Origin: Scilla litardierei
Taxonomy: Eukaryota; Streptophyta; Magnoliopsida; Asparagales; Asparagaceae
Length of the DNA stretch: 64,000 nucleotides
Direction of reading: 5' to 3'
Assembly (NCBI GenBank): GCA_030789695.1
Contig: CM061133.1
Span: forward strand, 98,661,128-98,725,127
Below the pieces are notes generated by a model, which worked only from the letters and a program-made list of their open reading frames with translations, had not been told where the DNA came from and searched no databases. The position numbers and the translations under genes are program-made. Shown piece by piece: positions 57,496 to 64,000 of the stretch (the stretch's first letter is position 1; every line of letters begins with the position of its first letter).

Positions 57496-59497
57496 AATCC
57501 CGCATTGATCCGATGAATGGGGTTTGAGGCGGCTGTTTTAAGCGGGTTTGGGTTCGAATTTTGAGCGGGTTTCAACCCGATAAGCACCCCAAACCCGCAA
57601 TGCATCTATATAACGTATTCTTAGGGTTTTTGGCCGAATTCTGGCATATTTTGGGCGTATTGGAGGCTCTAGGAGCCGTATTTCTCCTCTGTAAAATTCT
57701 GTAAAATTCCAGAGGCTGTTCATAGTATTTCCAGAGAGTTTTGAGGCTTATATTGGAGATTTGGTGATATTTTCTTAAACTCATACCCCGTATTTGATGC
57801 TTTTCTATTGTATTTGGCTATTAGATTGATGTATTTTGCTATGAACTTTGTTTATTCTTGCATTATGAGTAGCTAAATCTTATTTGTGTATGGTATGGAG
57901 TAGTTAGGGGATGTGATTTGTGTTAGTTTGGTTGAATATCATCGTGCTTGATCGCTAATGTCGCTAAAGTTGTAATTTTTGTTATTAAATCGTCTTTTTC
58001 ATCTTCCAAAAGAAGTGATTGAGTTGATGATCGCCCCAAAAGGGTGAGCTTTGATCTCTCCAAAAGAGTGTTTCATACCGTAGTTGTAAGATTATAGCTT
58101 TAGCAACGACTTTATTATTATAGTGCTTGAACCCCCAAAAGGGCATCTTCCGATGAATTGCTCCCAAAAGGAGAATTCATTGAGTTATATTGAGTATTTT
58201 CCGGTGAATTTCTCTCAAAAAGAGAATTCATTGTGTTATATTCGTCAACCAAGTTAATATGAATTATTGATCCTAATGAACCCATACCATGTGCATACTT
58301 TTCGTCGATACTTTCATACACGACTTTTCTTTGTTTGTATTGTTCGCACATCACCATCACGCACTTTCACACCATCGCCATCATTATTGAAGTGGTTAGC
58401 TTCTTTTCATTGGGTTTCTATTTGATTTGAGTTGTGGTTACAACAGATTTCCTCCCGAGGATTCGACATCTGGACTCCCAGATTATATTACTTGTACGGA
58501 CTCTTGCGCTTGAGAGAAGCACTATTTTGGGCCTACCAAGTTTTTGAGTTTTGAGGCTTAGCTTGGAGTTTTGGTGATATTTTCTTAAACTCATACCCCG
58601 TATTTGGGTGTTTTTCATTGTATTTTGCTATTAGAACCATGTATTTTGCTATGAACTTTGTTTATTCTTGCATTATGAGTAGCTAAATCTTATTTGTGCA
58701 AGGTATGGAGTAGTTAGGGGATGTGAATCGTATTCGTTTGATTGAATTTCATTGTGCTTAATCGATAAATGTCTCTAAAGTTGTAGTTTTTATTATTAAA
58801 TCCTCTTTTTCATCTTCCAAAAGAAGTGATTAAGTTGATGATCGCCCCACAAGGGTGAGCTTTGATCTCTCCAAAAGAGAGTTTCATACCGTATTTGTAG
58901 GATTATAATTTTAGCGACGATTTTATTCATATTGTGCTTGAACCCCCAAAAGGGTATTTTCCGATGAATCGCTCCCAAAAGGAGGATTTATTGAGTTATA
59001 TTTAATCAACCAACGTATACGAATCACTGATCCTAACAAACACATACCATGTGCATATTTCTCATATATACTTTCATACGCTAAGTTCGTTGATCGCATT
59101 GATTACGTATTCACAACGTACTTTCACACCATCATCACCATCCTTATTAAAGTGGTTAGTTTCTTTCCGACAGATTTCTATTTGATTTGAGCTGTGGTTT
59201 CAACAGATTTTCTTCCGAGGATTCGACATCTGGACTCCCAGATTTTACTACTTGTACGGACTCTTGCGCTTGAGAGAAGCACTATTTTGGGCCTACCAAG
59301 TTTTTGAGTTTTGAGGCTTAGCTTGGAGTTTTGGTGATATTTTCTTAAACTCATACCCTGTATTTGGGTATTTTTAATTGTATTTTGCTATTAGAACCAT
59401 GTATTTTGCTATGAACTTTGTTTGTTCTTGCATTATGAGTAGCTAAATCTTATTTGTGCATGGTATGGAGTAGTTAGGGGATGTGAATCGTATTCGT
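57496..59497 (+). repeat. Last array LTR, with its end segment repeated three times and then truncated
   Basis: The duplicated LTR end segment occurs at about 57735-58551, 58552-59302 and a third partial copy 59303-59497. The third breaks off in ATTCGTTTGG, where the right LTR of the surrounding element begins. No PBS follows. Confidence 0.8.
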
Positions 59498-62062
59498 TTG
59501 GATTTGGAACACCGTTCTAAAGTTATTAATCCACCAAACAAGGCAAGGAAACTAATGCATGCAAACTAATTAACGTAATGAAAAGTAAATAGCAAGATAA
59601 GGGGATCATACCTACGATCTAATATAGAGCAGCTACAAGAAAAGGGTTAGCACGAATAATAATAATAATAACACAAGTGTTCAAGTAACCAATATCAAAT
59701 AAGATAAGTGCAAGTGCCTGAGGCATGACACAGAGCCACAAAGTACGGGCAAAGGGGAAGGGGAAGTGTTGTCAGCAGTAGAAGTAACACGCAAATCTTA
59801 TTGTATTATTTCATAGTTGAGTTAATTGGAATTTGGGTAAACTGTGTGATACCAGGTCTTGGACTTCACCCCAAATTTAGGGTGAACTAGCACACGACGC
59901 AGTGGACACGGGCACTGTACGTCGGGCCTCTCAGCTCCCCCGTCCCTGGCAGGAGTGAGGCTCTACAACCTCCTTACCCCACCACTCCCAGTAAAGGCGA
60001 GTGGGTATAAAAATCCCCTCCACTCCCGGTAAAGGCGAGTGGGTATAAACTCCACACATCACTTAATCATCTCCCAACTTCATAGTCCAGGCCTCATATC
60101 CACAATTTACTCAAACCCCACCTAAAACTCGGGCTTTGCTAGCATACCCTCATTAGAGAGGATTGACATTTATTCAATTTTATAAGTTAACATCATAAGT
60201 GACACGTTAGGGGTCTTGATGGCATGGGTATGCATACGTCACCTCAACTGTCCATCATCAGACATAGGGTCATGCACTCACGTGACATGCCCTCTATCAC
60301 AACACATCATCCACTCACAATTTCAATGTATCCATGCCATTCAAGCCTCTAACTTTACCAATTATCAATGCGGCTCAATGCCAACATTATCACATACACG
60401 TTTCTTAAATTACTGGTTATTGCCTTCATTGAGGCATTTCATCGAACACATGATATGCATCATATTCCACATATCAATCACATTAGCAATTTCATAGTAT
60501 ATTACACCAATCAACTTCCTTTTAGGTAATAACAACAATCATGGACCATAGGGGTACAAATGGCAATATTACACAAATCATATCACCATGCAAAAGCTTC
60601 AGCTTGCAGGAAATGCACAAGATGTCATAAAAAGTGGCTCATATCATCCAATTATATATTTAATTTAGCAAAACTTCCTGCATGAAACTTGTAGCTATGA
60701 TAGTTATGGATTAACAGATAAATTTTCATCAAAAATATTAAGTATTTGATTTATGGTGAATTATTTGTTGAAGTGTGTCAAATCTGTTTTTCAGACAGAT
60801 TTTCAGAGCCTGTATTGAAATCCAATTTTGGGCATGTTGGAGCCAGAAATTCGATATATAAGAACTCTGGTGAAATTTTAGAAACACTTGTTAACTTTCC
60901 AACAAGACCAAGATCAAAAAGTTCCATGATGTGTGCAAGTGTATAGGCCAATTTTACTAAACAGTGTCAACACTGAAAATCAAACAGACATGTTGTGAAG
61001 ATGGATTTATTGATCCTAATTTCTGAATTGAAACTATATCAAACGTTATATGATTTTGGGGTAGAACTTCAAGATCTACAAGCTCATATTTTTTTCGAAA
61101 CATGATTCGAGTTACAGTAATCAGAATCAAGGCAAAATCAGACATCAAAGTTTCTAAAATTTAAAAGAGATAGGTTTACTAAGAATTTCAAGGGGAAAAT
61201 TTTGAAATTGAACATGATACATGGATTTTTGATTATCCCTATCACATATTAAGTGAATCATGCTATAAAAACATAGTAGCAAGAACAAATTATTGAAATT
61301 CTAAATCCAAGAGATTCCTACCCCAAAACTTGATTTCTTCTCTCCCTCTCTTTCTCTTCACTCCATCTTCTTTCTCCTTGAAGCAAACTTGAATTCCTTC
61401 CATTAGGAAATGAAAATTAGGGTTTTTAATTGATGAAGGAGGGGGGAAAGAGGGTAGGGTGTCTGGCCATAGCATGGGGGAGAGAGGAAATGAGAAAAGG
61501 AGATGAAAAAATGAGGGAGAGAGATATATATCTAGATTTCTCTCTTTCTTTCGTCTCTTTTCTTATTCCTTTCTTCTCTTACAAGAGTGGAATATTCCAT
61601 GAGGAAAATGACCAACATACCCCCATCTTCCAAGTATTTACAAGTTTTCCATTACTTTATGCACCGACCACTTAAGTATGTACGCACAGCAGTTTTAGTC
61701 AAAAAGACCGTTTTGCCCCTGACCTTTCTAAAAATTTACGGGGGGTTGACATTGACCCCTAACCCCTTTCACACTTGCATGGCTCTTCCTACACACATCC
61801 ACGCACATCCATGCATGCGTACATGCATTGCACACGCACGTCCAACACATCCCTGTTGTTTTGCACTAACGACGTTCTTCACACTTCTCCCGAACTCAAT
61901 CTCTCTTTCTCGTTTCTTAGCCACGCATTACGGCCTAATCCCCCTTACAGTACGTTACATACATCTATATCTACGTTTATTTCATGCATATGTATGCACC
62001 GTAGGTAAAAATACCACGTGTGTTCAGTAGAATACACGTATATTGTTAAATAGGGCATGACA
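59498..62062 (-). repeat. 5' LTR of the chromovirus-derived element (right copy, truncated)
   Basis: It matches 27999-30659 throughout, with substitutions and small indels. The 424 bp corresponding to 27575-27998 (the PBS-side end of the LTR) are missing. The junction shares TTTGG between both partners, a microhomology joint. No gene is seen. Confidence 0.85.
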
Positions 62063-63153
62063 GATCTTAAACAATCTGTGAAAAATGTGGCATAACAAAC
62101 TGAGTGAATTCCTTGTTCAACAAGGTTTCGCCAATAATGAAGTCTGCCCGTGTATTTTCTTGAAAACCACGGGAACATGATTCCTATTAATAACCGTCTA
62201 AGTATACGACTTAAATCTCATCAGATCTCCTGCAGAGATTGATGATATATTTACAAGCCTCAAACTAACGTTTGAAATGAAAGACCTAGGAAAGACTAAA
62301 TATAGTCTTGGCTTACAGATATAAAACCTCAGAGGAGGAATCCTGTTACACTAATGCACACACACAAAGAAATTATTTAAAAATTTCCATATGGATAAAT
62401 GACATCCTCTAAGTACACCAATGGTCGATGTATCTTTGGATGTACATAAAGACCCCTTTCAGCCGCTGGAAAAGGGAGAGGAAATATTAGGTCTGAAGTA
62501 CCTCAACTTAGTGCCTTTGGAGCACTACTATATCTGGCAAACTGAACGCATCCCGACATAGCGTTCATAGTCTTCCTACTATCCAGATACAGTTTCAGCC
62601 CTGGCAATGCCACTGAAACGGAGTAAAGCACTTTCTGCGCTACCTCTAAGAGTCAGTTGACCTGGGATTATACATCCCGAAAGGTGGATTTTTCACCTTG
62701 ATTGGTTATGCAGATACAGGTTACAGGTCTGATCCACATACCGAGAAATCACAGACTGGTGTTCATTTTCGATGGTACGGCCATCTCCTGGAAATCTTTG
62801 AAGCAGACCACCACATCAGTCTCATCCAACCTATAAGAGCTCATGGCAATCCATGAAGCTAGCAGAGAATGTGTCTGGCTTCGTTTATTCATTCATCACA
62901 TTCTAGTGACGACCGGCCTGACGACGGACGACCTTAAGCAAACCATATTTGAAGATAATGCAGCTTATATAGCTCAACTACAAGTTGGTTACATTAAGGG
63001 CAACAGAACGAAGCACATCTCTCCCAGTTCTTCTGGACGCACGACCTACACGAGCAGAAGCAGATTGAAGTACGTTAGATTCTATCTTGTAATAATTTAG
63101 CTGATCTGGTTACTAAGGCATTGCCTAGATGTACTTTTAGAAAGCTTGTATAG
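62063..63153 (+). pseudogene. pol: copia-3 Pol, C-terminal part (reverse transcriptase end, RNase H)
   Basis: It resumes the reverse transcriptase broken at 27574: LKQSVKMWHNKLSEFLVQQGF, then a YVDD region too decayed to read, FEMKDLGKTKYSLGLQI, HPLSTPMVDVSLDV, and RNase H traces (AIHEASRECVWLR, FEDNAAYIAQLQVGYIKGNRTKHIS, NLADLVTKALPRCTFRKLV) ending near TAG 63151-63153. Frame changes and stops are numerous. The C-terminal stretch 62843-63100 is mostly open. Confidence 0.82.
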
Positions 63154-63382
63154 GGATGAGACAGTTGTAATACCTACAAGCCCGAAGCTTGTACGGATCA
63201 GGGGGAGTCACTTATGTATTGTACTCTTTTTCCTTAAGCTGTTGGTTTTTCCCACTGGGTTGTCCACAGCTAAGGTTTTAACGAGGCAAACACGGTAATT
63301 CTGGATCCAACAGTATCCACCCCATATTAGCGTATTGAATCCTGAAGAATTCATATGCTAAGAATGGATGGATGAGGGGGAG
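63154..63382 (+). other. copia-3 3' non-coding region with polypurine tract
   Basis: It contains AGGGGGAG (about 63200) and ends in GAGGGGGAG (63374-63382), directly before the 3' LTR. Confidence 0.75.
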
Positions 63383-63544
63383 TGTTATGAATGGAAAAGA
63401 CCTTTGGTCTCCACCCACTATCATCCACCATTAAACCCACTCTTAGTGGGTGTCCCTTGGGATCCAAGGGACTTATAACTCTCTTAATATAATATATATG
63501 GCTATAGACTTCACCATATGCTAATTCTTCTCAATATTCCAACA
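63383..63544 (+). repeat. copia-3 3' LTR
   Basis: 162 bp, TGTTATGAATGG...ATTCCAACA, followed by the TSD GAACT. It differs from the 5' LTR by a few substitutions and a short AT indel. Confidence 0.93.
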
Positions 63545-63549
63545 GAACT
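63545..63549. repeat. copia-3 target-site duplication, right (GAACT)
   Basis: Exact match to 22710-22714. Confidence 0.93.
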
Positions 63550-64000
63550 GTAATATTTAGTTAATTTCTTGTTCATTAAAGGAGCAGAGTTTGTGGTTTC
63601 TTTGCTGACATTAAGTTCTTGATCTGAAATTTGTACCTGAATTATTTAATTCAAAAAGGCAAACAAAAATGACTGCAGATTCGAAATGCAATTTTGTTAA
63701 AACTTATTTGACCGGAAAGGAGCTCCATGTGAGAAAATGAGCAGATTTTGAAGGTGAACTCTGAATCATCGCTAGGCACATTCATTGCTCCCGCAGTGAT
63801 TATTTGTTTGCATAGAAGATACCGAAGTTCAAAAATCTTTTCAGCAAACTTTTAATATTTTAATGGAGTTCATGTACATTGATGGTGTTTGTTTGTCGCA
63901 CGCACAGATTTTTCTGAATGGCAAAATTTGTAATTAATTAACAAATTTAAGGGTAATAATTAAAATTCAATTAATGTTAAACTTGTAATTTTGAACAAAA
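63550..64000. other. Flanking sequence right of copia-3
   Basis: AT-rich, apparently unique DNA contiguous with 22709 before copia-3 inserted. I see no ORF, repeat or RNA gene in it. Confidence 0.5.

Larger units (their letters stand above)
33938..59497 (+). mobile_element. Athila/Tat-like Gag-only element family in a tandem array
   Basis: There is one full-length LTR with PBS and Gag-like ORF (33938 to about 38220), then repeated units of [shortened LTR, PBS, Gag-like ORF, 3' tail]. The same LTR junction (TTATTTATTCAATCC) occurs at about 40092, 43997 and 57496. The period is about 3905 bp once the 9.6-kb Tekay-like insertion is subtracted. No pol is found in any unit. The array ends abruptly inside the right LTR of the surrounding element at 59498. 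Confidence 0.8.
27575..62062 (-). mobile_element. Minus-strand chromovirus-derived, coding-free element (LARD-like) inserted in copia-3
   Basis: Outer ends are TGTCACGCCCCATT at 27575 and its near reverse complement ending TGACA at 62062, flanked by a 5-bp TSD. The left LTR (27575-30659) and the truncated right LTR (59498-62062) are close copies. Orientation is read from the stretch just right of the left LTR. On the minus strand that stretch ends GGTGGGAAGGA before TGTCATG, matching the pol-end and polypurine tract of the Tekay-like element here (52941-52974). No pol coding remains. The body between the LTRs is partly replaced by the Athila-like array. Confidence 0.75.
22715..63544 (+). mobile_element. 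Decayed Ty1/Copia element ('copia-3') expanded to 40.8 kb by nested insertions
   Basis: Short LTRs (22715-22878 and 63383-63544) face outward with a perfect 5-bp TSD. Internal remnants are Gag (24688-25665) and a heavily mutated Pol, split at 27574/62063 by the minus-strand chromovirus-derived element. Removing that insertion leaves an element of about 6.3 kb. The many frameshifts and stops make this one of the oldest retrotransposons here, yet both LTR ends and the TSD remain clear. Confidence 0.92.

Noticed and set aside
63550..64000. Search for a host gene end in the right flank
   Set aside because: No ORF of useful length, splice pattern or RNA motif was found in the 450 bp available.

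Overview
The window is plant intergenic DNA, probably from an eudicot with a repeat-rich genome (inferred from the families present and the AT-rich background; the species cannot be named). I see no host protein gene, tRNA or rRNA. Almost every base belongs to a transposable element or its debris. The elements are recognised from LTR pairs, target-site duplications (TSDs), primer-binding sites (PBS) and reverse transcriptase, integrase, Gag or transposase motifs.

The layout is two four-deep stacks of nested elements. Left stack: a PIF/Harbinger-type transposase gene (minus strand, 20169 to 19190) is cut by a minus-strand Gypsy-type, pol-less element (LTR 17102-19189, PBS 17078-17095, Gag-like ORF 16902-16013). 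That element is cut by a Sirevirus-type Copia element (1-16012), which carries an extra env-like ORF after pol. The env-like ORF is in turn split at 5371/12903 by a complete 7.5-kb Copia element ('copia-2', 5372-12897, 530-bp LTRs).

Right stack: a decayed Copia element ('copia-3') has short LTRs at 22715-22878 and 63383-63544 and a perfect GAACT TSD. Its reverse transcriptase is split by a minus-strand, chromovirus-derived, coding-free element (27575-62062, LTRs about 3.1 kb). Inside that lies a tandem array of Athila/Tat-like 'Gag-only' units (33938-59497, period about 3.9 kb). One array LTR is interrupted by a nearly intact Tekay/Del-like Gypsy chromovirus (45797-55384, TSD CCTAC). The stretch 19190-22709 continues across copia-3 into 63550-64000 and is the oldest sequence level here.

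Most element genes are pseudogenes with few lesions. Many of the stop codons are CAG to TAG, TGG to TAG or CGA to TGA, as expected from deamination of methylated CHG and CG sites. The most intact coding system is the Tekay-like element: two stop codons in Gag-Pol, LTRs that differ at few sites, and an apparent 113-bp intron whose removal would fuse Gag to Pol in frame.

The most interesting structure is a unit of about 113 bp built from TTAGTCGGTC / GACCGACTAG inverted repeats. It is arrayed just upstream of the TATA-like box in both the Sirevirus LTR and the Tekay-like Gypsy LTR, and again upstream of the Sirevirus env-like ORF. Spacer similarity indicates one shared module in two unrelated retrotransposon superfamilies. 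A third element carries an independent array of TCACTCGGCCGAGTGA palindromes, and two Copia elements have unusually GC-rich, palindrome-rich leaders.
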